From the NCBI GenBank assembly GCA_036351575.1, contig JAZBPJ010000028.1, forward strand, positions 1-12,532: a stretch of DNA of 12,532 nucleotides. Reading direction: 5' to 3'. This stretch comes from JABDPF01 sp036351575. GTDB taxonomy: Bacteria; Pseudomonadota; Gammaproteobacteria; Xanthomonadales; SZUA-36. Shown here in pieces: positions 1 through 6,463 of this stretch. The translations under genes and the position numbers were made by a program. Under the pieces are notes generated by a model. It was not told where the DNA came from. It did not search any database and saw only the letters and a program-made list of their open reading frames with translations. Each line of letters opens with the position of its first letter. Position 1 is the first letter of the stretch.

Positions 1-72
1 AGGAATCCAAGCCGCAGCAGGAATCCAAGCCGCAGCAGGAATCCAAGCCGCAGCAGGAATCCAAGCCGCAGC
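1..72. repeat. 18-bp perfect tandem repeat, four copies plus a degenerate fifth
   Basis: The unit aggaatccaagccgcagc occurs four times without a mismatch (1-18, 19-36, 37-54, 55-72). A fifth copy starts at 73 and diverges after seven bases. The array touches the left edge and probably continues beyond it. It is in frame with the coding region, so changes in copy number lengthen or shorten the QESKPQ tail without a frameshift. Identity at synonymous positions suggests recent slippage-driven expansion. Confidence 0.95.
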
Positions 73-188
73 AGGAATCGAAACCGGCCGCTCCGAAGAA
101 GCCGGAAGTCAAGGTGGTCAAGGACGCCAAGGGCATCTACACCCTGAAGCCAGCCGACAGCACGGACAAAACGTCAGACGGTTCCTGA
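1..188 (+). CDS. C-terminal end of an unidentified protein with a Gln/Lys/Pro-rich repeat tail (5' truncated)
   Basis: An open frame enters from the left edge (first whole codon at position 3) and ends at TGA 186-188, giving 61 visible residues. The first part repeats the hexapeptide QESKPQ, then comes a basic Pro/Lys stretch (AAPKKPEVKVVKDAKG), and the protein ends in an ordinary polar tail (GIYTLKPADSTDKTSDGS). No catalytic motif or membrane segment is visible, so no function can be given. Pro/Lys/Gln-rich tails like this occur in periplasm-spanning linkers and surface proteins, but that is only an analogy. The frame is supported by the repeat period (18 bp, a multiple of 3), the absence of stops, and the terminator 20 bases after the stop codon. 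Confidence 0.7.
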   Translation, partial: ESKPQQESKPQQESKPQQESKPQQESKPAAPKKPEVKVVKDAKGIYTLKPADSTDKTSDGS

Positions 189-207
189 GCCCTGCTTTAA
201 CCACAAC

Positions 208-237
208 AAAAAGCCGCACCGCCGGGTGCGGCTTTTT
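208..237. terminator. Bidirectional intrinsic terminator between convergent genes
   Basis: A 13-bp arm (AAAAAGCCGCACC, 208-220) pairs with 225-237 (GGTGCGGCTTTTT) around a GCCG loop. The stem is GC-rich with an A tract on one side and a T tract on the other, so it can terminate transcription from both directions: the gene ending at 188 and the minus-strand regulator whose TGA stop (240-238) directly abuts the hairpin. Confidence 0.93.
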
Positions 238-873
238 TCATGCGGCTACCAGGCCATAGCGCATCGCCATGCGCGTCATGTCCACGTCGCTGCGCGTGTT
301 CAGCTTTTCGTAAATCCGGTACTTGTAGGTCGCAACGGTCTTTGGACTGAGGTTCATGGTGTCGGCAATCTCCGCCACCTTCAGACCCTCGGTAAGCATC
401 AGCAGCACCTCCATCTCGCGCGCCGACAACCCGTCGAACGGGGACCCTTTACCGCCCGGCAGCGCATGCAACGCCATCTTTTGAGCGACGGCAGCCCCGA
501 TATGCCGACCGCCGCGCGCAACCGTTCGAATGGCTTCCACCAACTCAACCGCCGGGCATCCCTTGGTCAGGTAAGCGGACGCACCGGCCTCCAGCAGGCG
601 CTCCGGGTAAGGCGCCTGTTCATGCACCGTCAAAATCATGATGGCGACATCCGGGCTCGCCTGCCTCAGGCGGCGGGTGATTTCAAAACCGGAAAGGCCC
701 GGCAGGCTGACGTCGAGCAGCACGACGTCGGGCCGCAATTTGCGACTCAACTGCAGCGCTGTTTCACCGTCACCGCCCTCCGCGGCAATATGGATATCCG
801 GATAATCCGCCAGGACACGGCGCAAACCGATGCGGACGAGTTCGTGATCGTCCACGACAAGGACTCGTATCAT
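238..873 (-). CDS. gacA: GacA/UvrY-like response regulator (NarL/FixJ family)
   Basis: A 211-residue protein of the usual length for this family. Residues 1-120 form a receiver domain: the acidic pair D8/D9, the predicted phosphorylation site D54 (in LLDVSLPG), T82 and K104 are all in place. Residues about 147-205 form a LuxR-type helix-turn-helix (LSAREMEVLLMLTEG, then LSPKTVATYKYRIYEKL). The N-terminus (MIRVLVVDDHELVR) and the segment SPFDGLSAREME closely match GacA/UvrY, which respond to the GacS/BarA kinase and in gammaproteobacteria activate small RNAs that titrate CsrA/RsmA. No sensor kinase is visible here, so the partner must be elsewhere, as is normal for GacA. The ATG at 873 has an AGAGGGGG ribosome site just upstream. 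The gene lies 115 bp downstream of the antiporter on the same strand and probably has its own promoter. The family is certain; GacA orthology is likely from recalled sequences. Confidence 0.93.
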   Translation of the reverse strand: MIRVLVVDDHELVRIGLRRVLADYPDIHIAAEGGDGETALQLSRKLRPDVVLLDVSLPGLSGFEITRRLRQASPDVAIMILTVHEQAPYPERLLEAGASAYLTKGCPAVELVEAIRTVARGGRHIGAAVAQKMALHALPGGKGSPFDGLSAREMEVLLMLTEGLKVAEIADTMNLSPKTVATYKYRIYEKLNTRSDVDMTRMAMRYGLVAA

Positions 874-904
874 TATTCCCCCCTCTTGAAACTGATTTCC
901 CCCG

Positions 905-924
905 GCACCGCCGTTACGCGGTGC
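905..924 (-). promoter_or_regulatory. Perfect 7-bp inverted repeat in the leader of the GacA-like gene
   Basis: GCACCGC (905-911) and GCGGTGC (918-924) are perfect inverted copies around a 6-base loop. There is no T tract after the stem, so it is not a normal intrinsic terminator. Its position just after the predicted transcription start fits either an operator or a 5' UTR hairpin about 30 nt before the start codon. Confidence 0.45.
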
Positions 925-932
925 AGATTCAT

Positions 933-960
933 ATTAAATCGGATCGCCTCCCTGCGTCGA
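933..960 (-). promoter_or_regulatory. Candidate sigma-70 promoter of the GacA-like gene
   Basis: On the minus strand TCGACG (960-955, 4/6 match to TTGACA) is followed after 16 bp by TTTAAT (938-933, 5/6 match to TATAAT). A start near 926 would leave a leader of about 53 nt that contains the inverted repeat at 905-924. It is the only A+T-rich patch between the two genes. This is a consensus match only. Confidence 0.35.
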
Positions 961-988
961 CTGCCGACACGCCCGGCGCGCAAAATTC

Positions 989-2614
989 CTACACGCGGGC
1001 TTCAAGATCTGCGCATAAATCCGCCGACTCGATGACATGTTCTGCGAAACCCGTGCCTGCCTCGGTGTAAATATTGAATACCAACGATGCTCCGCGCTCT
1101 TCCAGCAATGGAATTTCATCGGAATAACGCGCCACCGCGGCGACCGGGCCCCTGTAGTTCGAGTCGCGCAGATGCCCCAAAACGTCCAGCGAAGTATTCA
1201 CCCTGGGCAGGGTCAGCATGATCATCTCCACGTCCCGGGGCAGCTGCACACGATCCCAGAAATCGGAATCTGCAGGATCGCCGAGCAACACCTTGCGGCC
1301 GGCCTGCCTCTGTTTCTCTACGGCATCGGGTGCGATTTCAACCCCGATAACCTTGCCGGGGTAACGGCTGTTCATATGGTCGTAGGCGCCGCTGCCTACG
1401 CCGCCCATGCCGACGATAACGACGCGGGCGTCGCTGACGTCAATCGCCTGTTCATCAGACATCAGGTCGGCCGCCTGGAAACGCTGCCAGAATTCACGCC
1501 GCCCGGAGTAGATCCGGTCACCGGGCCGAATCAGGATCGCGGCCAGGATGAATGAGAATGCCACGGTCAGCGACATGACGATCAGCCAGTCGCCGGCTAG
1601 CCAGCCGTTGGCCACCGAGACCGCAATCACGATCAGGCCGAACTCGCTGTACTGGCTCAGGTTGCGGCTGGCCAGCACGGACGTGCGGGCACGCAGCCGG
1701 AATTTCGAGAACATCAGGAAAAACAGGCCGCTCTTGATGAAAAGCAACGGTGTCAGCAATGCCGCGAGCGCAATCATCGAAACGGTCGGTGCGCCGGCGA
1801 CGCCGATGGAAAGGAAAAATCCGAGCAGGAACAGGTCCTTGAAACCCGTCATGATCTTGTTGAGCTCCTCGGCCCGGGCGTGGGTTGCGACCAGCGTGCC
1901 GATGATCAGCGCTCCGAGGTCGCCCTTCAGGCCGACCAGCTCAAACAGTTCCGCCCCGCCCAGCGCGAGAATGATGCCGTAAAGCACGAGCAGCTCGCCG
2001 TGCCCGACGCGCTCCAGGAAAGCAAACAGCAGGCGCCGAGAAGCGAACAGCACGATGATCAGCACCGCCGCCCAGAGAGAAGGCAGGCGGGCCGTGGACG
2101 CTGCCAGGAACAACACGGCGGCGATGTCCTGTACGATCAGCACGCCGATGGAAATTCGGCCGTGCAGGGAATTGACCTCACCGCGGTCTTCGAGCAGTTT
2201 CACCACGAAAACGGTACTCGAAAAGCTCAATGCAAAGCCGATCAACGCCGCCGCCTGAGGCTCCAGGCCACCCACCATGACCATGCCGGAATAAGCAGCG
2301 GCCATCAGGAGCGCGGCAAACAGTGCGGTCACCAGCGCCATGTGCAGGGACGCAACACCCCAGACCTGCGGTTTCGCCAATGACTTCAGGTCCAGTTTCA
2401 GGCCGATGGAAAACAACAACAGCGTGATGCCGAGATCCGACAGCTTTTGCAGAACTTCACCGGTAACGATGCCCTGGGTTCCGATCAGGAAACCCGTGGC
2501 CAGGAAACCGATCAGGGGCGGAAGCCCGATCATGCGCGCACCCAGCCCCATCAGGAAAGCGAGGGTGATCCAGACAACGTCACCCAGGGCGATGGCGATC
2601 CAGTCAACGCTCAT
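989..2614 (-). CDS. CPA2-family cation/proton antiporter with C-terminal RCK (TrkA-N) domain
   Basis: A 541-residue inner-membrane protein. Residues 1 to about 365 are strongly hydrophobic, with the Na+/H+ exchanger fold signatures of the CPA2 family: an early gate segment (GLPPLIGFLATGFLIG), the LLLFSIGLKLDL segment, ALSFSSTVFVVKLLEDRG, and the ion-site QD pair in VLIVQDIAAVLF (162-163). Residues about 394-510 form an RCK/KTN nucleotide-binding domain with the Rossmann signature GMGGVG (402-407) and the acidic strand-2 end at E426 in VIGVEI. Such proteins exchange K+ or Na+ for protons under control of NAD(H) or another ligand. It differs clearly from KefC in this window, so the two are not recent duplicates. 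The start is set at ATG 2614, with a weak GGTGG 8 nt upstream; TTG 2629 and GTG 2626 in the same frame have no better ribosome site. It is transcribed divergently from the CNNM-kefF-kefC operon. The exact ion is unknown. Confidence 0.92.
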   Translation of the reverse strand: MSVDWIAIALGDVVWITLAFLMGLGARMIGLPPLIGFLATGFLIGTQGIVTGEVLQKLSDLGITLLLFSIGLKLDLKSLAKPQVWGVASLHMALVTALFAALLMAAAYSGMVMVGGLEPQAAALIGFALSFSSTVFVVKLLEDRGEVNSLHGRISIGVLIVQDIAAVLFLAASTARLPSLWAAVLIIVLFASRRLLFAFLERVGHGELLVLYGIILALGGAELFELVGLKGDLGALIIGTLVATHARAEELNKIMTGFKDLFLLGFFLSIGVAGAPTVSMIALAALLTPLLFIKSGLFFLMFSKFRLRARTSVLASRNLSQYSEFGLIVIAVSVANGWLAGDWLIVMSLTVAFSFILAAILIRPGDRIYSGRREFWQRFQAADLMSDEQAIDVSDARVVIVGMGGVGSGAYDHMNSRYPGKVIGVEIAPDAVEKQRQAGRKVLLGDPADSDFWDRVQLPRDVEMIMLTLPRVNTSLDVLGHLRDSNYRGPVAAVARYSDEIPLLEERGASLVFNIYTEAGTGFAEHVIESADLCADLEARV

Positions 2615-2656
2615 CGCTGATGCCACCAAAGATCGGCTGGTACGAGGAAACGGGCC

Positions 2657-2788
2657 ATGAAATTTTCAGAACGCATGTCAGTGCGTCTCATTCTAAACCA
2701 AGCCTGGCGGCTCGAAAGACGATATTTTCATGGCGCGACTGGTCAAGTGCTTCATCAACCTGCAAACTGTTATTCGTTGAAGAATTGA
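2657..2788 (+). CDS. Small 43-codon open frame, possible leader peptide of the CNNM-kefFC operon
   Basis: ATG 2657 is preceded by GAGGA with an 8-nt spacer, a better-placed ribosome site than that of the following gene. The frame runs 43 codons (starting MKFSERMSVRLILN) to TGA 2786-2788, and ATG of the CNNM gene follows 17 nt later. The whole frame lies in the 191-bp gap between divergent genes, so it is not a shadow of another coding region. The peptide is basic with one Pro and no membrane segment or signal peptide, and I do not recognise it. Leader peptides control some bacterial Mg2+ transport genes (mgtL, corL), so the location is suggestive; no proline run is present. It may equally be a chance frame. 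A different frame, open from 2620 into the CNNM gene, crosses the same bases. Confidence 0.3.
   Translation: MKFSERMSVRLILNQAWRLERRYFHGATGQVLHQPANCYSLKN
2719..2746 (-). promoter_or_regulatory. Candidate promoter for the divergent antiporter gene
   Basis: On the minus strand TTGACC (2746-2741) and TATCGT (2724-2719) are separated by 16 bp, giving a leader of about 98 nt before ATG 2614. An alternative -10 nearer the gene is TAGAAT (2695-2690, 5/6) with a weak TTTCGA upstream. Both are consensus matches only; no convincing + strand promoter for the operon was found. Confidence 0.28.
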
Positions 2789-2805
2789 CGCCCGCTGAAG
2801 GTTCC

Positions 2806-3909
2806 ATGATTTCATTATTGTTCGCATTTTTTCTCGTTTCGATCGTCGTCTCGTTCCTGTGCTCGATGTGGGAAGCGACGCTGCTCAGCATCACGCCCAG
2901 CTACGCGCAGGTGAAGCTGCGTGAAGGCACGCGCACCGGAAAGCAGCTGCAGGACTTCAAGCAGAACGTCGACCGGCCGCTGTCGGCCATCCTGACGCTC
3001 AACACCATCGCCCACACGGTCGGCGCCATCGGCGTCGGTGCGCAGGCGGCCCTGATCTGGACCGAGGCCAACCCGCTGATCACCTCGGTGTTCGTTCCGA
3101 CCGTCATGACGCTGGCCATCCTGATCCTGTCCGAGATCATTCCCAAAACCCTCGGCGCAACCCATTGGCAGGCACTGGCGCCCTTCACCGTAAACTCGGT
3201 CTCCGCGATCATTTTCCTGCTCTACCCGCTGGTCTGGATGAGCCAGTTCATCACGCGCCTGCTGAAGGGCGACAAGGAAAAGAGTATTTTTTCACCGATC
3301 GAATTCCTGGCCATGGCGGAAATCGGTCTCGAGGAGGGGCACATCGATCCACGGCAATCGGAGATCATCCAGAACCTGTTCGACCTGCACGCGGTGCCGG
3401 TCAAAGACATCATGACGCCGCGTACGGTCGTGTTTTCAGCGCAGCAGGATCAGAAGATCCGCGATTTTTTTGAAAACAACCGCAAAATTCCGTTCTCCCG
3501 TATCCCGGTGCACGAGGCGGGCTCCCGCGAAGCCGTGACCGGTTACGTGATGAAAGGCGCGCTGCTTTCGAGCCTGCTGAATGGCCAGGGGGAAAATCCG
3601 CTGAACGATCTCAGGCGCGACATTCTCGCGGTGCCTGAATCGACCGGGATCCGGGATATTTTTTACGATTTCCTCAAGCGCCAGGACCAGATCGCACTGG
3701 TCGTCGACGAGTTCGGCGGCATGGCGGGCATCGTCACGATGGAGGACCTGATCGAAACGCTGCTGGGCGCCGAGATCATCGACGAAGACGACCTGGAGCC
3801 CGACCTCCAGGTCGTGGCCCGGCGGCAATGGGAAGCGCATGCCGCCGAGCACGGCCTGATCCGCGACGATGATGAAGAAGATTCATCACCGGACCGGAAC
3901 AAAAAATGA
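2806..3909 (+). CDS. CNNM/CorC-like transporter: DUF21 membrane domain with CBS pair
   Basis: A 367-residue protein. Residues 1 to about 150 form a DUF21 (CNNM) membrane domain with three or four hydrophobic segments and the family motifs NTIAHTVGA (66-74) and LSEIIPKTLGA (108-118). Residues about 199-320 hold a CBS pair beginning VKDIMTPR and ending in DEFGGMAGIVTMEDLIETLL. Relatives (CorC, YfjD, MpfA, eukaryotic CNNM) mediate or regulate Mg2+/Co2+ efflux, with nucleotide binding in the CBS pair. The C-terminal CorC_HlyC domain seen in many relatives is absent; the protein ends about 45 residues after the CBS pair in an acidic, charged tail. ATG 2806 is chosen because the hydrophobic sequence starts there (MISLLFAFFLV) and GAAGG lies 4 nt upstream; a 62-codon extension to 2620 is polar and overlaps the divergent gene region. 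It is first in a tight operon with kefF and kefC. Confidence 0.9.
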   Translation: MISLLFAFFLVSIVVSFLCSMWEATLLSITPSYAQVKLREGTRTGKQLQDFKQNVDRPLSAILTLNTIAHTVGAIGVGAQAALIWTEANPLITSVFVPTVMTLAILILSEIIPKTLGATHWQALAPFTVNSVSAIIFLLYPLVWMSQFITRLLKGDKEKSIFSPIEFLAMAEIGLEEGHIDPRQSEIIQNLFDLHAVPVKDIMTPRTVVFSAQQDQKIRDFFENNRKIPFSRIPVHEAGSREAVTGYVMKGALLSSLLNGQGENPLNDLRRDILAVPESTGIRDIFYDFLKRQDQIALVVDEFGGMAGIVTMEDLIETLLGAEIIDEDDLEPDLQVVARRQWEAHAAEHGLIRDDDEEDSSPDRNKK

Positions 3910-4511
3910 AGCTGATCGTCTACTACGCGCATCCGGGCCATCGTTACTCCCACGCCAACCGGGACATGGTGCGCGCCGTCGAGAAAATCACGGACATCAC
4001 CTTCGTCGACCTGTACGCGGATTACCCGCGCTTCGATATCGACGTCACCGTCGAACAGAACCGCCTGCTCGATCACGACGCCATCGTGTTCCAGTTCCCC
4101 GTGTTCTGGTATTCCACGCCGGCCATTTTCAAGGAATGGCAGGATGTCGTGCTCGAGCACGGTTTCGCCTACGGCAGCGGCGGTGACCGGCTTGCCGGCA
4201 AATGGCTGCTGCTTGCGGTCACGGCCGCCGGCCCGCGCGAGGCCTACACCGAGCAGGGTTACCAGCACCATTCGCTGCGGACCTTCCTGACCCCGCTGGA
4301 GCAGACGGCCCAGCTCTGCCAGATGGGATTTGCGGCGCCTTACGTGCTGTTCTCGTCGCTGCAGGCCCCGGCGCTGGGCACGGTTGGAGCTCATGTCGAG
4401 GGCTACCGGCGGCTGCTCGAGGCCATCCGTGACGATCGCTTCGACTTCCAGGCGGCCGCCGGCATGGAATTGCTCGATCACGGCAACCTGCCCCTGCGCG
4501 AAGGGGATTGA
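3906..4511 (+). CDS. kefF: KefF/KefG-like NAD(P)H-quinone oxidoreductase, Kef ancillary protein
   Basis: A 201-residue flavodoxin-fold protein, slightly longer than E. coli KefF. The N-terminal FMN-binding segment YYAHPGHRYSHANR (residues 6-19) and the PVFWYSTPAIFKEWQD plus HGFAYGSGGDRLAGK segments match KefF/KefG from memory. These cytoplasmic FMN proteins dimerise, bind the Kef transporter and are needed for its full activity; KefF also reduces quinones and electrophiles. The later segment (GYQHHSLRTFLTPLEQTAQLC) resembles KefG at least as well, so the KefF symbol marks the family rather than strict orthology. ATG 3906 overlaps the TGA of the CNNM gene in an ATGA junction with only a weak ribosome site, which suggests translational coupling. 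Its stop overlaps the ribosome-site region of kefC, fixing the three genes as one operon. Confidence 0.92.
   Translation: MKLIVYYAHPGHRYSHANRDMVRAVEKITDITFVDLYADYPRFDIDVTVEQNRLLDHDAIVFQFPVFWYSTPAIFKEWQDVVLEHGFAYGSGGDRLAGKWLLLAVTAAGPREAYTEQGYQHHSLRTFLTPLEQTAQLCQMGFAAPYVLFSSLQAPALGTVGAHVEGYRRLLEAIRDDRFDFQAAAGMELLDHGNLPLREGD
4501..4506 (+). promoter_or_regulatory. Ribosome binding site that sets the kefC start
   Basis: AAGGGG lies 7 nt before GTG 4514 but only 1 nt before the alternative TTG 4508 in the same frame. The spacing therefore favours the GTG start. The site sits inside the last codons of kefF, so the two genes are likely translationally coupled. Confidence 0.75.
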
Positions 4512-4513
4512 CC

Positions 4514-6463
4514 GTGGACAGCATCCTGCTTCTTGCCTTTCTCTTCCTGGTCGCCGGCGTGGTCGCCGTGCCGATCGCGTCGCGCCTGGGGCTCGGTTCG
4601 GTCCTCGGCTACCTGATCGCAGGTATCGTGCTCAGTCCCCTGCTACGGCAGATGAACGTCGATGTCATCAGCATCAAGTACATCGCCGAGTTCGGCGTGG
4701 TAATGATGCTGTTCCTGGTCGGTTTGGAACTGGAGCCGCGCATGCTCTGGAAAATGCGCGACCGCCTGCTGGGACTGGGCGGACTGCAGGTCGTCGTGAC
4801 CGCAGCTGCGTTCACCGGCATCGCCCTGCTGTTCGGGCAGCCCTGGCCGGTCGCCGTCGCGGTCGGCCTGGTGCTCTCGCTGTCGTCTACCGCCATCGTG
4901 CTCCAGACCCTGAATGAAAAAGGCCTGATGAAGAGCGACGGCGGCCAGGCCGGGTTTTCGGTGCTGCTGTTCCAGGATATCGCGGTTATCCCGATGCTCG
5001 CCTTCGTGCCCCTGCTGGCGCTGCCGGACCTCACCGGCATCATTGCGCCAGACAGCGCGAAAGCCGCGGCTGACGCCGGCATCAGCCTGGTCGACCGCCT
5101 TGGCGGCTGGCAGCGCGCGCTGGTAACGGCCGGCGCGATCGGCCTCGTCGTCGTGGTGGGCCATTACCTGACCCGCCCGGTATTCCGTTTCATCGCGATG
5201 GCGCGGCTGAGGGAGCTGTTCACGGCATTCGCCCTGCTGCTGGTCATCGGTATCGCGCTGCTGATGGTCGCGGCCGGGCTTTCGCCCGCGCTGGGCACGT
5301 TTCTCGCCGGCGTCGTCCTGGCCAACAGCGAATACCGCCACCAGCTCGAAAGCGATATCAACCCCTTCAAAGGCCTTCTGCTGGGACTCTTCTTTATCGC
5401 TGTCGGCGCCTCGATGCGTTTCGACCTGCTGCTGAACGATTTGCCGGGCATCCTGGCGATGACCGCAGGCCTGATCGCGGTCAAGGCCCTGGTCCTGTAC
5501 GTGCTGGCCCGGATGTTCGGAATATCCGGAGCGGACCGCTGGCTGTTCACCCTCGGCATCGCCCAGGCCGGCGAATTCGGTTTCGTGCTGCTCGCCTACT
5601 CGGTCAAGAGCGCAGTGCTGCCCGAGGCGCTGGCCGACCAGTTGCTGCTGATCGTCACGTTGTCGATGCTCCTGACACCGCTGCTGTTCCTGCTGTACGA
5701 CCGGCTGATCGCACCCCGGTTTACCGTGCGCCAGGCGCGCGAAGCGGACGAAATCGAGGACCGCGGCTCGGTCCTGATCGCCGGCCACGGCCGCTTCGGC
5801 GGCATCGTCAACCGCATCCTCCTGTCCGCGGGATTCAAAACGGTGGTCGTGGATTACCAGTCGGAACACCTCGAGATGCTGCGCAAGTTCGGCGTGAAGG
5901 TCTATTTCGGCGACGCCATGCGACCCGACCTGCTGACGGCCGCGGGCATCGACGAGGTCCAGGTGATGGTGATCGCCATCGACGAGCGCAAGAACGCGAC
6001 CGAACTGGTGCGCTACGTCTCCCAGAACTACCCGCGCGTGCACATCGTCGCCCGCGCCCGGGACCGTCACCACGTCTACGAACTGTGGGCCGCCGGCGCG
6101 CGTGAAATCATACGCGAAACCTTTGACAGTTCGCTGCGCGCCGGGCGCACCGCGCTGGAGGTGCTTGGCGTTCACCCCTACGAAGCGGAACGCCAGGTCC
6201 AGGGCTTCATGATCAACGACCGCGAACAGATGTACGGCCTGGCCTCGGTTTACGATCCGGAGGTCCCGTCCCATGAGAACGAGGAGTACGTTCGCCGAAC
6301 GAAGGAATACATCAAGCGTTACGAACAGGTCATGCAGGGCAACAAGGCCGCGTTCGCAACCCGCCTCGACCGCGGCTGGGTGCCGCCGTCACTGGACGAC
6401 GTGAAGGCGGTGCAGGAAGCGGATGAGGCGGATGAAGCGGAACGCTACAACTCCACGCGATAG
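4514..6463 (+). CDS. kefC: KefC-type glutathione-regulated K+/H+ antiporter
   Basis: A 649-residue inner-membrane protein starting at GTG 4514. Residues 1 to about 400 form the CPA2 transport domain: FLVGLELEPRMLW (67-79), LSLSSTAIVLQTLNEKGLM, the QD ion pair in LLFQDIAVIP (154-155), and the very KefC-like stretch around SEYRHQLESDINPFKGLLLG (272-291). Residues about 417-535 form the KTN/RCK domain with GHGRFG (424-429), D447 in VVVDY and IVARARD. In E. coli, KefC is held closed by glutathione and opened by glutathione adducts, releasing K+ and acidifying the cytoplasm against electrophiles; KefF is its partner. The pairing with the upstream kefF-like gene supports that role here, though glutathione binding cannot be proven by eye. 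The tail (about 580-649) is charged and ends in an ADEADEAE stretch. The last 19 bases overlap the convergent receptor gene. Confidence 0.94.
   Translation: MDSILLLAFLFLVAGVVAVPIASRLGLGSVLGYLIAGIVLSPLLRQMNVDVISIKYIAEFGVVMMLFLVGLELEPRMLWKMRDRLLGLGGLQVVVTAAAFTGIALLFGQPWPVAVAVGLVLSLSSTAIVLQTLNEKGLMKSDGGQAGFSVLLFQDIAVIPMLAFVPLLALPDLTGIIAPDSAKAAADAGISLVDRLGGWQRALVTAGAIGLVVVVGHYLTRPVFRFIAMARLRELFTAFALLLVIGIALLMVAAGLSPALGTFLAGVVLANSEYRHQLESDINPFKGLLLGLFFIAVGASMRFDLLLNDLPGILAMTAGLIAVKALVLYVLARMFGISGADRWLFTLGIAQAGEFGFVLLAYSVKSAVLPEALADQLLLIVTLSMLLTPLLFLLYDRLIAPRFTVRQAREADEIEDRGSVLIAGHGRFGGIVNRILLSAGFKTVVVDYQSEHLEMLRKFGVKVYFGDAMRPDLLTAAGIDEVQVMVIAIDERKNATELVRYVSQNYPRVHIVARARDRHHVYELWAAGAREIIRETFDSSLRAGRTALEVLGVHPYEAERQVQGFMINDREQMYGLASVYDPEVPSHENEEYVRRTKEYIKRYEQVMQGNKAAFATRLDRGWVPPSLDDVKAVQEADEADEAERYNSTR

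Noticed and set aside
1..72. CRISPR array
   Set aside because: The 18-bp units are contiguous with no spacers and keep an open coding frame; this is a coding tandem repeat.
934..1119. 61-codon minus-strand frame at the end of the antiporter gene
   Set aside because: It overlaps the antiporter C-terminus in another frame and has no ribosome site or recognisable content.
2785..2790. TTGACG as a -35 box for the CNNM operon
   Set aside because: It lies only 16 bp before the start codon, leaving no room for a -10 element and leader.
2620..2805. 62-residue N-terminal extension of the CNNM-like protein
   Set aside because: The extension is polar and unlike the family, which begins with a membrane helix. 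ATG 2806 has GAAGG 4 nt upstream.
4643..6274. Long (543-codon) open frame antisense to kefC
   Set aside because: Its composition is His/Gln/Asp/Arg-rich with no domain, the usual mirror of a GC-rich gene; kefC on the other strand is unmistakable.
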